Part shown: one piece after another, positions 49,370 through 57,402 of the stretch
How positions within the stretch are numbered: the stretch's first letter is position 1
Layout of the letters: every line of letters starts with the position of its first letter
Source of the DNA: Pleionea litopenaei
GTDB lineage: Bacteria; Pseudomonadota; Gammaproteobacteria; Enterobacterales; Kangiellaceae
DNA length: 64,000 nucleotides
Direction of reading: 5' to 3'
NCBI RefSeq assembly: GCF_031198435.1
Contig: NZ_CP133548.1
Location: forward strand, 310,001 to 374,000
Translations under genes and position numbers: made by a program
The notes under the pieces: model-generated
Databases searched by the model: none
What the model was told of the DNA's origin: nothing
What the model saw: only the letters and a program-made list of their open reading frames with translations

Positions 49370-49775
49370 AATTCTGAGAAGGCCGCTTATCAAAGCGGCC
49401 TTTTTGTTTTTAGGGTGCTGCTAACGATTAACGTTGGTGTTAAAGCGACGAGTCGCAGGCCGGAATGCCGGACCATCGAATCTTGCACGACCCACCAAAT
49501 TCTGAGAAGGCCGCTTATTGAAGCGGCCTTTTTGTTTTTAGGAAACGGTAATGATTAACGTTGGTGTTAAAGCGACGGGTCGCAGGCCGGAATGCCGGAC
49601 CATCGAATTCTGCACGACCCACCAAATTCTGAAAAGGCCGCTTATTGAAGCGGCCTTTTTGCTTTTAGGGAACGGCTAATGATTAACGTTGGTGTTAAAG
49701 CGACGGGTCGCAGGCCGGAATGCCGGACTATCTAATCCTGCACGACCCACCAAATTCTGAAAAGGCCGCTTATCA
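49361..49775 (+). repeat. Tandem tRNA-end/terminator repeats (about 3.3 copies of 127-128 bp)
   Basis: The string GACCCACCAAATTCTG recurs at 49361, 49489, 49616 and 49744. Each unit has the last bases of tRNA-Lys, a GGCCGCTT/AAGCGGCC terminator, a spacer with GATTAACGTTGGTGTTAAAG, and a broken T-arm (GTCGCAGGCCGGAATGCCGG). The last copy loses the right arm of its hairpin near 49770. The remnants cannot fold as tRNAs. The layout resembles the rtT repeats behind E. coli tyrT. Confidence 0.88.
49381..49405 (+). terminator. Rho-independent terminator of tRNA-Lys
   Basis: GGCCGCTT-ATCA-AAGCGGCC followed by TTTTTGTTTTT. Repeated at 49509-49533 and 49636-49660 in the tandem array. Confidence 0.9.
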
Positions 49776-49971
49776 AATTGGTTTCAAAAGCATCTCAAGC
49801 TTCAATACTTTGAATCCGTTAAGCAACGGGGCATATTTAATCTAAGCATTTTTTCTTAAAGATGTCCTCATATATTTAATATAGTAAAATCGACATTGAC
49901 TCATGTTCGAATGAACAAGAGAGGAATGACGGCTGTGCAGTCTTCGATATATGAAATGGAGGAAGTAAATC

Positions 49972-50334
49972 TTGACTGAGAAAAAATCAAGTGTTGATGA
50001 TGCGTTGGGTGCAATTCAAAAGTCTTATCTAGGAAATTTACTGTTTGGAGAGTTTTCATTCAAATTTTTTAAATTGCTTTTTCTAGGGAGCTTTATATTT
50101 TACTTTATTAGCATTCTAATCGTGTTTATTCATCAAGAGTTACAAATTGTATTGATGTTTATGTTTTTTGTTGGGGTACTTTTTATTTCTGTTGCCAGCT
50201 TTTTCTCAGAAAAAGTCAAAAGTAGAATACTTGTCAGTGATTATGATTTTCAGAAAGCAAAGCTAGGGTTGGGGCTTTTAATTTATTCGTCAGGTTTAGC
50301 AGTTGCGGGATTGACGTTGAGATGGATTTTTTAG
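49972..50334 (+). CDS. Small membrane protein of unknown function (island)
   Basis: 120 residues, start TTG at 49972 with a strong GGAGGA ribosome binding site eight bases away. About three or four hydrophobic segments (FKLLFLGSFIFYFISILIVFI, IVLMFMFFVGVLFISVASFF, LGLLIYSSGLAVAGLTL) separated by short charged loops. Not recognised. A+T-rich relative to the housekeeping genes and flanked by tRNA-end repeats on both sides, so probably acquired. Small membrane proteins of this type can be immunity proteins, but nothing in the sequence proves it. Confidence 0.6.
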   Translation: MTEKKSSVDDALGAIQKSYLGNLLFGEFSFKFFKLLFLGSFIFYFISILIVFIHQELQIVLMFMFFVGVLFISVASFFSEKVKSRILVSDYDFQKAKLGLGLLIYSSGLAVAGLTLRWIF

Positions 50335-50444
50335 GTAAGTTAGATAGTGGTAGTTTTAGGTGTGGTATTTGGTAGTATTACTGAGATGATGTTTTGATAA
50401 TAATAATCAATTCATTCAATATGGTAACTGAAAAACTTCGGCGG

Positions 50445-50515
50445 TGCATACCCACCAAGTTCTGGAAAGACTGCTTAGCAAATCGATCTCAAAGTCATCG
50501 CAAACTTTGATGGTT
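50445..50515 (+). repeat. Degenerate copy of the tRNA-end/terminator module
   Basis: GCATACCCACCAAGTTCTGG and the following AAAGACTGCTTAGCAAATCGATCTCAAAG align by eye with 49738-49795 (GCACGACCCACCAAATTCTG ... GGCCGCTTATCAAATTGGTTTCAAAAG). The hairpin is destroyed. It brackets the small membrane protein gene with the main array. Confidence 0.6.
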
Positions 50516-50623
50516 TTTACACGGTAAGAAAAGGGTTTTCTCTCATATTTAATGGGTGTCCTGTAAAGGCAGCGATACCTGGTTCGGGTAAAGTATTTAA
50601 ATCAAGTCAATAAAGGTTAATCA

Positions 50624-51142
50624 ATGGATGAATTAGTTGTAGCGGTGGTGAAGTACCGAGGAAATATATCTTACTATCGTTGTGAGCGAGAAAATTGGGT
50701 ATTAGATCTAAATAAGTTAAGAGATGCGTTCAATTCATTTGGTTATAGTATTCCTGAATTAGACGATACTGATAGGTTTGGAATTCATACCATTACAGAT
50801 GGCAATGTGGAATTGTTTTTGGATAAGATGAAAGCTTATAAGGTTGATAAAGAAGCCCTCAGTTTAATCCTTATGAAAAGGTTCCCGGTGGCTCGATCCT
50901 GGTGGGATGTCGGCGAAATATTCCCTTTAGTATTTGTTGATTTTGATCGAAAGACGTTGGGTGCTTTTTATTATGAAGGAGTAAAAATGGAGAAATATAT
51001 TCCTGATGGATGGACCGGAGAGTTTATCGACTTTGCTAATGAATACCCTGAAGATATTTTCCCAGCATCGGAAAAGTTTTGGATTAAAGAGGATTCTGAC
51101 TTACTTAAACTATTAAATGAAAGAGGGGCTAGTCAAAAATAG
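50624..51142 (+). CDS. Hypothetical island protein, 172 aa
   Basis: Soluble protein with no signal peptide, an AAAGG ribosome binding site and 172 residues. Features: MDELVVAVVKYRGNISYYRC, ARSWWDVGEIFPLVFVDFD and KMEKYIPDGWTGEFIDFANEYPEDIFPASEKFWI, with many acidic and aromatic residues. The layout is like polymorphic-toxin immunity proteins, but I do not recognise a named family. Convergent with the DUF4291 gene, with two bases between the stops. Confidence 0.6.
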   Translation: MDELVVAVVKYRGNISYYRCERENWVLDLNKLRDAFNSFGYSIPELDDTDRFGIHTITDGNVELFLDKMKAYKVDKEALSLILMKRFPVARSWWDVGEIFPLVFVDFDRKTLGAFYYEGVKMEKYIPDGWTGEFIDFANEYPEDIFPASEKFWIKEDSDLLKLLNERGASQK

Positions 51143-51144
51143 GC

Positions 51145-51747
51145 TTATGTAGACACTCCTACTTTCTTAGCAAGCTCATTATTGATAGGAAAAGGCAACT
51201 CAACCGGAAGCAGCTTTTTAGCTGCTTCTTTTTTATCTTGAATAACGAGTCCGTGGATCTCATGGGCCAGTTCGGTAACATCGGTGATGTTCTGTATCCA
51301 ACGGTTAACGTACAGAGGAACCGCCTCATTAGTTAAGCCAATCTGAATGGCGCGATGCTCAAGAGACTGTAAATGGAGATCGCGTTCAGGATCCCATTGA
51401 ATACGAACGGGTGTTGCTTTTTTAATTTTCAACCACTCTTCTTTATCGGCATAGTCATGGGCTTGATGACTTAATAAACTATGTTCGAGCGCCCATTCAA
51501 AACCTTCTCTTGTAATATCGATAGCTAAAATACGGTTCTGCCCATTGTCTTTTTTACCCCAACCAGAACGATACATCATCCAAAGAAAAGACGGCTTAAT
51601 CCATGTCATACGATCCATCTTAAAAGGTGGTGAAACGAAAGTGCCATTCTCTAATGCTTTATTGGCAATAGCGTGACTGTAGGCCTGATATATTCGAATG
51701 GTTTTTTCGTCGTAAAATGCGCGGATTTGTCGAGTAGGAATAGCCAT
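51145..51747 (-). CDS. DUF4291 family protein
   Basis: 200 residues. IPTRQIRAFYDEKTIRIYQAYSHAIANKAL, PPFKMDRMTWIKPSFLWMMYRSGWG and ILAIDITREGFEWALEHSLLSH are the DUF4291 hallmarks; the conserved Arg, Tyr, Trp and His suggest an enzyme, but no activity is established to my knowledge. AAAGGA ribosome binding site. The only gene on the minus strand between iscR-suf and 58 kb, and its leader contains the long hairpin at 51766-51809. Confidence 0.85.
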   Translation of the reverse strand: MAIPTRQIRAFYDEKTIRIYQAYSHAIANKALENGTFVSPPFKMDRMTWIKPSFLWMMYRSGWGKKDNGQNRILAIDITREGFEWALEHSLLSHQAHDYADKEEWLKIKKATPVRIQWDPERDLHLQSLEHRAIQIGLTNEAVPLYVNRWIQNITDVTELAHEIHGLVIQDKKEAAKKLLPVELPFPINNELAKKVGVST

Positions 51748-51765
51748 TTTAATCCTTTATTGAGA

Positions 51766-51809
51766 AAGGGTGTGCAATAATGCCCTATACGGTATTATTG
51801 CACACCCTT
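51766..51809 (-). promoter_or_regulatory. 19-bp hairpin in the leader of the DUF4291 gene
   Basis: AAGGGTGTGCAATAATGCC and GGTATTATTGCACACCCTT pair over 19 bases with one G-T wobble and a 6-base loop. It lies 18 bases before the start codon and just ahead of the ribosome binding site. It could be an operator, a riboregulatory stem, or a remnant of a mobile-element end. Confidence 0.6.
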
Positions 51810-51844
51810 AAAGAGTATTGACAGGTTTTAGGGGAAACAGGCTT

Positions 51845-52337
51845 ATGGCACGCAAATCGGATGAACTCATCGACTGGATCAAACAGGAAGTATCCCTGGT
51901 TCGGCCCGTTGAGGCTTAGGCCTTAAAAATGTCGAACTGATTAATACTTTAAATTGGGATTTGCTAATTGAATCTTGGGTTATCGATTACCCACGCGAGA
52001 CAGTCAGTTTAGTAAAGAGCAGCGCGCGTTATTGCTGTCGGTCGGGTTGTTACGAGAGTCAGGCCACGAGCATTTTAACGGTTTGATAGTCGTACCGACG
52101 ATGAACGAAGAAGGTATTATTAGTGAAGTTTACGGGCGCAAAGCCTTAGGTAAACGATTGCGCAAAGGCACGGCGATACATACCTGTTTACCGGGGCCGC
52201 ATCAAGGTGTTTGGAATGTTGAAGGTATAAAAAACTGCACTGAAGTGGTAACAGGGAAAGTGGTAACAGGGGACACACATCACTCTCGGATTAGAGAATT
52301 TTATTATCAAAGCGGATCTCTTTATCTAATTATTTAA
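51845..52337 (+). pseudogene. Decayed primase-like (CHC2/Toprim) gene remnant
   Basis: Two fragments recall the CHC2 zinc-finger/Toprim primase-like proteins of mobile elements. One is an N-terminal piece MARKSDELIDWIKQEVSLV ending in a stop at 51917. The other is an internal piece from 51975: GYRLPTRDSQFSKEQRALLL, LLRESGHEHFNGLIVVPTMNEEGIISEVYGRKAL and GTAIHTCLPGPHQGVWN. Most of the zinc finger and all of the Toprim core are gone; after CTEVV the frame runs into unrelated sequence. This indicates a degraded mobile element in the island. Identification is from remembered family patterns. Confidence 0.6.
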
Positions 52338-52519
52338 TGAATTAGCAGTGATAGGTTGCCTTTTAACAAGGATGGCGATAAAAACGATAAGATTGATGGT
52401 GTCCTGTATAGGCATATTATTTATATGAGAGATAAAATCAGGGTTAAACAATGACGAAATTCATGCAAGCGTGACTTTTATGAATTATAGAGCGCCTCGA
52501 AGAAGATAGGTTTAATAAA

Positions 52520-52915
52520 ATGACAAAAGATTTAGCAGAGATTTTAGGGGTCTCGTCGTTACCAACAGTAAGGGAGATTCCAGGAACGATTGAAGTTGAT
52601 GGTAGAGAGTTTTGGTATGTTGGATGTGATGGTAAAGGTGCATTTAACAAGCTCTTTTCCAAGCTGCTAAGCGCTATTAGTCCACCATTGCATAGAAGTG
52701 GAGGAGCTATCACTGGCGGTTGTTCACTTACCCTTCCTGATGGTAGAGTTTTTCACTCTTTATCGTACAGAGGGGATTTAGCAGGATGGAAAAAGCAAGT
52801 TACTCAAGGTGCGCAAAAACTTAACCTTGAGTTAGCTCAAATCAAAGCAGACAAGATAGAGCTTATTCATGGTGAAACATTTCTATTATCGGAATGTGAA
52901 GTTGATTTTTATTAG
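52520..52915 (+). CDS. Hypothetical island protein, 131 aa
   Basis: 131 residues, no signal peptide. TVREIPGTIEVDGREFWYVGCDGKGAFNKLFSKLL is followed by a Gly-rich turn (RSGGAITGGCSLTLPDGRVFHSLSYRGD) and a helical C-terminus. The ribosome binding site is weak. The opening MTKDLAEILGVSSLPTVREIP looks helical and then beta-rich. Not recognised; may be an orphan immunity or nucleic-acid-associated protein. Confidence 0.5.
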   Translation: MTKDLAEILGVSSLPTVREIPGTIEVDGREFWYVGCDGKGAFNKLFSKLLSAISPPLHRSGGAITGGCSLTLPDGRVFHSLSYRGDLAGWKKQVTQGAQKLNLELAQIKADKIELIHGETFLLSECEVDFY

Positions 52916-53345
52916 AAGGGACGTTTCATAGAAAATTATGTCAGTTAGCTGAACGAGAAAAGCATCTAGTGTAAATACGGTAATTGATTCAGGCGGTGTT
53001 AAAGATTGTTTTGTTTAATTCGAGATGTACTTTCGAAAGTCGTGTTTGAGAGCAATGTTTGTAGTGTAAAACAGCTTGTATTCTCAGTATTCTTAGGTTG
53101 ATGAGTGACACTAAGTTGTTCATTTAATAGAACCAGACGCTCTAGATTCCAGAAAGAGAGGTTAAAGTAGTGTATCTATGAGAAACTCTATGTGAGTATC
53201 CTAAAAAACCTTATAGGGTTAGATTACAGAGAGGGCTCGCCAGTGCGACTATATAAAAACAGCTTGTATTTACTTCAAGATATAATTCGTTAGCATATAG
53301 GCAGTAATAAAACTTCACTTCGAAAGATAATGGCGGTTAAGTAGG
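52916..53345. other. Gene-poor stretch in the island
   Basis: About 430 A+T-rich bases with no convincing frame. AAAACAGCTTGTATT occurs twice (near 53070 and 53259), the only structure noticed; possibly debris of lost genes. Confidence 0.4.
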
Positions 53346-53933
53346 ATGGAAACGGTGATGGTTCAGTATAGTATGCCTGCTCAAATAATCGATGCTATAA
53401 AAGACGAGAACGAAGAACTCATACGAGAGTTGACAAGAAGTAGTCCAGAGCAAATTACAGAGTTTACCCCGTTTGGAGGACAAACTTGGTTAGGCTATGC
53501 GTCTCTACTAGGGAAGTTAGGATCGGTTAAAGCTCTCGTTGGTTTGGGACTTGATATAAATGTAGGTGACAACAGAGAGAATATCCTGCCAATTTGTAGT
53601 GCCGCGGATGGAGGGCATGCTCAAGTCGTTAAGTATTTGCTGAGTAAAGGTTCAAGTTTAGATGTCAGCAAGTCTGTTCGAAACCCTCTTTTTGCCGCAA
53701 TCGTTGGTCGCTCAGTTGAGATCGTTGAGTTACTTTTAGCCGCGGGGATAGATAGTGAGACAAGGTGTAATAGCGAGACAATGATTGATTTGGATGCAAC
53801 TGCGTTTGCGTTGCTAAGAGGCGAAGAAGATTGTGCAAAAGCTATAGCAATGTGGAATTCCAAAGGGAATCAAGAAGTAGCTAAACTACTACTCGCCGAG
53901 GCAGATAACATCGCAGAGAAAAATGCATATTAA
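53346..53933 (+). CDS. Ankyrin-repeat protein
   Basis: 195 residues, cytoplasmic. At least three ankyrin units are visible: GQTWLGYASLLGKLGSVKALVGLGLDIN, ENILPICSAADGGHAQVVKYLLSKGSSLD and NPLFAAIVGRSVEIVELLLAAGIDSE, then a fourth, weaker unit. Alternative start ATG at 53358. Ankyrin proteins often occur as immunity proteins in polymorphic-toxin loci, which would suit the surrounding genes, but other protein-binding roles are possible. Confidence 0.75.
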   Translation: METVMVQYSMPAQIIDAIKDENEELIRELTRSSPEQITEFTPFGGQTWLGYASLLGKLGSVKALVGLGLDINVGDNRENILPICSAADGGHAQVVKYLLSKGSSLDVSKSVRNPLFAAIVGRSVEIVELLLAAGIDSETRCNSETMIDLDATAFALLRGEEDCAKAIAMWNSKGNQEVAKLLLAEADNIAEKNAY

Positions 53934-54215
53934 ATTAAATATGTACTTATAGAATAAACTCTAGGCCTATAGTCTTAGTTTTATTTACCGATAGCCTGCT
54001 AACTTGGAGCTTTTACCTAGCGAATGTAAAGTGCATTTAGTGGTTTTCCAACTGGCCGATTCGATGATCATCATACTATGAAAAGATGCTACGATACGCC
54101 TAACCAATAGTGGAATATACCTCCGATTAAATTTCCGGATCAGCATCAAGACTGCATTCATCGCACTGTTGGTATAGCACGTGTAATTATTTCCGGTAAC
54201 TAATAAGGAATAGAG

Positions 54216-54617
54216 ATGGCGATTTATAATGATCTCTTGGCTGATACACAGCCAGGAGGACGATTAGAAAGATTTGAAAAAGTTGAGTCGTCGGAAGTCG
54301 AAAAGCTGAAAAGTATTTATCCAAATTTGCCGGAAGACTACTTATCCTTTTTAGAGGAGGTGGGCAATGGAGAAATTGGAAATGCAGCTTACATGATCTA
54401 TAACGGTGTTTTGTCGCCTGATGAAATCTATGATGAAACAACGGCGGAAAGCTTAAGTGATATATTAATCTTTGGCGACGATATGCAAGGGTTTTGCTCT
54501 GGTTTTGATGTTGAGCATGGCTGGTCAGTTGTAGAAGTCGATCCAATAGACGTGAGTTATAGAAAAACATTTGACTGCTTCTCTGATTTTGTTAGAGATA
54601 AATTAAAGCTGATTTAA
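54216..54617 (+). CDS. SMI1/KNR4 (SUKH) family protein, probable immunity protein
   Basis: 133 residues. The SUKH core is visible: VEKLKSIYPNLPEDYLSFLEEVGNGEIG near residue 30 and FGDDMQGFCSGFDVEHGWSVVEVD near residue 90. Good AAGGAAT ribosome binding site. SUKH proteins neutralise nuclease and other toxins of contact-dependent and polymorphic systems. No toxin gene is seen next to it, so it is an orphan immunity gene. Confidence 0.8.
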   Translation: MAIYNDLLADTQPGGRLERFEKVESSEVEKLKSIYPNLPEDYLSFLEEVGNGEIGNAAYMIYNGVLSPDEIYDETTAESLSDILIFGDDMQGFCSGFDVEHGWSVVEVDPIDVSYRKTFDCFSDFVRDKLKLI

Positions 54618-54874
54618 ATCCAATTTCAATACATTTAAATGATTGTTTTATTTTAAAAGTTTTTTTAGGGGAGTTGTGGCAGAAAATTAGGTCTATTTAT
54701 CCAAAGTAAACAGAAAGTTCTTATTTTAGAATCAAGCAGCTAGTTATAACGATGATGACAAGGTGGATTTAGAAGATCAGAATATGGTAAATGTAAGGGT
54801 ATTACTGCTGACTATAAGGTAACCGTAAAACTTATAATTGATTGGATTTTCAGTGTAAGAAGAAATGGACTAAT

Positions 54875-55339
54875 ATGATGAGTGTAAAAATTGGCGACAT
54901 AATCGAAATTAAAACAACTTTAGGTAATAGCTATGCGCAATACACACATAGGAGCTCTCGATATGGTGCGCTTATAAGAGTTTTCAAGAAGGTATATCGA
55001 GAGCGTCCGGAAACGATAAATAGTATTCCAGATGATAATCTAAGGTTTTCCACATTTTTTCCATTAAAAGCAGCAGTAGAGAATAAGATTGTGGAAGTGA
55101 TTGGAAATAAATCTGTTTCAGTTGAGCTTTCGGAATTTCCAATGTTTCGTGCTGGAGTAGTGGACCCTTCAACCGGAAAAGTGGCCAGTTGGTGGTTATG
55201 GGACGGAGAAAGTGAAGAGCAAGTTGGAAGATTAACGGAAGAACAGATGCATTATCCTATTCGTGGAGTCTGGAATGATACTCTTTTGATTGAAAGAATC
55301 GAGTCGAATTGGACTCCCTACACGGATCCAAGTAACTAG
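54875..55339 (+). CDS. Imm26-like probable immunity protein
   Basis: 154 residues from the ATG at 54875 (the ATG at 54878 is also possible). VKIGDIIEIKTTLGNSYAQYTH and RYGALIRVFKKVY, then FFPLKAAVENKIVEVIGN and GKVASWWLWDGESEEQVG, follow the beta-rich layout I associate with Imm26, an immunity family of polymorphic toxins. Family assignment is by memory and moderate. No cognate toxin is visible. Confidence 0.55.
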   Translation: MMSVKIGDIIEIKTTLGNSYAQYTHRSSRYGALIRVFKKVYRERPETINSIPDDNLRFSTFFPLKAAVENKIVEVIGNKSVSVELSEFPMFRAGVVDPSTGKVASWWLWDGESEEQVGRLTEEQMHYPIRGVWNDTLLIERIESNWTPYTDPSN

Positions 55340-55409
55340 TTAGGTAGAAGCTAAATTAAACATATAGAATCTATCTATAATAAATATCTGAGATCATACG
55401 ACGAATTCC

Positions 55410-55688
55410 ATGACTTTATTAGATGTTATTACAAGGTTAAGTAGGCTAGATGATGAGCTGACAATCTATGCTAAATTACCTTGGTCAATCACCTCAGACG
55501 TAATTTTGGATTACGAGCCGGAGGAAGGGCGCCTTCCGAGTTCGGCTGTCGATTTAAACATGGAGTATTTTATAGACGTTTATACTGCATTAGACTTTAT
55601 AGACGGATGGCTATCTAACAAGGGGGCTCTTCCTAGCGAAGATAAGGTCTGTGAGAGGCTGATCGAATATGTGATCAATGACGCTTAA
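55410..55688 (+). CDS. Small acidic protein, DUF7716-like
   Basis: 92 residues, soluble, acidic. MTLLDVITRLSRLDDELTIYAKLPWSITSDVILDYEPEEG and FIDGWLSNKGALPSEDKVCERLIEYVINDA match a small family I recall as DUF7716. No strong ribosome binding site. Such genes commonly sit among immunity genes; function is unknown. Confidence 0.6.
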   Translation: MTLLDVITRLSRLDDELTIYAKLPWSITSDVILDYEPEEGRLPSSAVDLNMEYFIDVYTALDFIDGWLSNKGALPSEDKVCERLIEYVINDA

Positions 55689-56043
55689 GCCATTTGGTTT
55701 TAAGTGTTTGATGATTGAGGAATAGCCGATAATGAGTTTCGTTTTGAGGGTATAAATAGCGGTATATTATTGTTTAACTTTAACTGAATTATAACTATGA
55801 AAATTTTCGAGGACACCCATTACTTGTAACATTATTGCGCTTAGATAGGGGGTTAACCAGTTGATAAATATCGTGAATCTCTCGGGTGGATATATTATTA
55901 TTTTCACCTAGCGAAATTAATAGTATTGGCCAATCAAACAGATACCAGTAACCTATTGATTTTTAATTAATTAAGTTCTATATCGGTGAATACGAGTTCA
56001 TTACTTGTGATTTAGTGAATAGAATAAGCTGTTATGAGTTCAT
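55689..56043. other. Gene-poor stretch before the cassette region
   Basis: About 355 A+T-rich bases. GTTAACC occurs at 55853-55859, the same heptamer as the R' box of attC3, but no palindromic arm precedes it. No gene is recognised. Confidence 0.35.
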
Positions 56044-56502
56044 ATGAGCAGCTACGATAAACTTAGACCTTGGACAGAGATAGAGAATTGTGATTGCAAA
56101 GAAATCACATCTATTGTACTTGTGGATATATTGACGGATAACCCAATTCATTGTTTTAATTGCAAAAATGAAATAGATCCGGAATTTTTAAAATTGGATC
56201 AAAAATTGGTTGATGATATTGCGAGTTGGTATGGCGTATTTCAATCACTATACAACTTGTGGTTAAATTCCGGGGAATATGAAGAGTATGCAAAAGAAAA
56301 GCTTACAAATAAAAATAGTCAGGTGAATGTCGAAGGTATGTCTGTTGCAAAAAGACTGTCTGCCTATTACCCGTCGTACTATTGGTGGTTCTCCGACACA
56401 GACGATGGCGAATTAATCTATTGTCCCAACTGCGCTAAGAAACTAGACCCCAATGTCAAGTACGGTACGGGTAAATGTGAGGCCTGCAATGTTGTTGTGT
56501 AA
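56044..56502 (+). CDS. Zinc-ribbon protein, DUF2310-like
   Basis: 152 residues. One CxxC near the middle of the N-terminal half (HCFNCKNEIDPE) and two at the C-terminus (IYCPNCAKKLDP, GKCEACNVVV) suggest zinc binding. VDDIASWYGVFQSLYNLWLNSGEYEEYAKEKL and RLSAYYPSYYWWF resemble the DUF2310 zinc-ribbon family, though this protein is shorter. It ends a few bases before attC1, so it may be the first cassette gene of the array. Confidence 0.6.
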   Translation: MSSYDKLRPWTEIENCDCKEITSIVLVDILTDNPIHCFNCKNEIDPEFLKLDQKLVDDIASWYGVFQSLYNLWLNSGEYEEYAKEKLTNKNSQVNVEGMSVAKRLSAYYPSYYWWFSDTDDGELIYCPNCAKKLDPNVKYGTGKCEACNVVV

Positions 56503-56505
56503 CAC

Positions 56506-56616
56506 TCATAACAAATCGTGCCAGTCGGACAGTTTGTTCCGTGGCTTCTTTTGTGCTGGTTGCTACGCTAGCACAAAACGCCACTCCACAAACTGCCGCT
56601 GCACTCAGCGTTAGGC
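56506..56616 (+). other. Integron attC site 1
   Basis: Starts with a CATAAC R''-type box and ends with GTTAGGC (56610-56616), the R' core site with its G/TT cleavage point. Between them the arms GTGCCAGTCGGACAGTTTGT and the complement of ACAAACTGCCGCTGCAC pair with extra-helical bases, as attC sites do. The inner stem TTTTGTGCT / AGCACAAAA (56549-56557, 56570-56578) closes the loop. About 111 bp. Confidence 0.82.
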
Positions 56617-56630
56617 ACTTAGGAAAACGC

Positions 56631-57317
56631 ATGGAATCGAAAACAGTTTGTAGTTTTTCTGACTTCATATGTGAGATAGAAGAACTTGACGAAACTTCGG
56701 AGCTTATATTGTTTAGAGGGCAATCCGTTCAAGGTAACCTTCTGCCTAGTGTCTGCCGAGAAGCTCCGACAAAGAATACAACTAGATCTGAAAAGGAAAC
56801 ACTGAAAGAGCTCAGAAGAATGGGCGGCGCTCTGGTATCTAATGAGCAGATGTCAGATTGGGATTTGCTTGTAGTAGCTCAGCATTTTGGGTTAAAGACT
56901 CGTTTGCTGGATTGGTCGAGTAATCCTTTGGCTGCTTTGTGGTTCGCTTGCTCAGATTACAGAGAAGGGGACGTATATGTATATGTTCTGTATGCCGATG
57001 AATTTTTGCACAATGCAGAGAAAGGGCCTTTCGATACTGGTGCCACCAGGGTATTTAGACCAACACTGAACAACCCTCGTATTGTTGCGCAGCACGGGTG
57101 GTTCACATCACACAAGTACTCTTCGAAAACCAAAAAATTTGTTGCGCTTGAGAAAAATAAGAAAATGAAGCGTTCCGTTTTTGAAATTCATGTTCCAGAA
57201 AGTTCCAGAAAAACAATGCTTAAAGCTTTGGATAGGCATGGTGTAAATAGCCACACTTTGTTTCCAGATCTTGAAGGGCTATGTAAGTATCTAAATTGGC
57301 GTCACAATGGTGCATAA
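56631..57317 (+). CDS. FRG-domain protein (gene cassette)
   Basis: 228 residues from the ATG at 56631; the upstream in-frame part lies inside attC1. ELILFRGQSVQGNLLPSVCRE carries the F-R-G motif near residue 25, followed by WDLLVVAQHFGLKTRLLDWSSNPLAALWFAC, IVAQHGWFTSHK and HGVNSHTLFPDLEGLCKYL, the normal FRG-domain order (PF08867). The domain occurs in many mobile and defence-related contexts, but its activity is not settled. It sits alone between attC1 and attC2 and its start is 15 bases after the R' box, typical of an integron cassette. Confidence 0.85.
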   Translation: MESKTVCSFSDFICEIEELDETSELILFRGQSVQGNLLPSVCREAPTKNTTRSEKETLKELRRMGGALVSNEQMSDWDLLVVAQHFGLKTRLLDWSSNPLAALWFACSDYREGDVYVYVLYADEFLHNAEKGPFDTGATRVFRPTLNNPRIVAQHGWFTSHKYSSKTKKFVALEKNKKMKRSVFEIHVPESSRKTMLKALDRHGVNSHTLFPDLEGLCKYLNWRHNGA

Positions 57318-57383
57318 CAAAGTGCTGCTACGGAAAATTTACTCGCTGGCGCTCCTAAATTTCCGCAGAGCACGGCGTTATAA
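57312..57383 (+). other. Integron attC site 2
   Basis: GCATAAC (57312-57318) and GTTATAA (57377-57383) form the complementary R''/R' boxes. The arms GTGCTGCTACGGAAAATTTA and TAAATTTCCGCAGAGCAC pair with bulged bases; loop CTCGCTGGCGCTCC. 72 bp, within the normal attC size range. The FRG gene stop overlaps its first bases. Confidence 0.85.
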
Positions 57384-57402
57384 CTAAATCGAGATCAAAG
57401 AA

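Noticed and set aside
49440-49745. Additional tRNA genes in the tandem array
   Set aside because: Only the 3' end is kept; D-arm and anticodon arm are absent and the T-arm is broken by an insertion.
49361-49775. CRISPR array
   Set aside because: Units are 127-128 bp and almost entirely alike, with no short repeat/unique spacer alternation and no cas genes.
54738-54746. GTTATAAC as an attC R' box in the SUKH-Imm26 interval
   Set aside because: The sequence to its left does not fold into paired arms; it is a chance match in A+T-rich DNA.
50624-55688. A complete toxin-immunity or CDI locus
   Set aside because: No large secreted toxin, VgrG, Rhs or CdiA-like frame is present; only immunity-like genes are seen.
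55853-55859. GTTAACC heptamer as a fourth attC or an attI site
   Set aside because: It is identical to the attC3 R' box, but no complementary R'' box or palindromic arms precede it.
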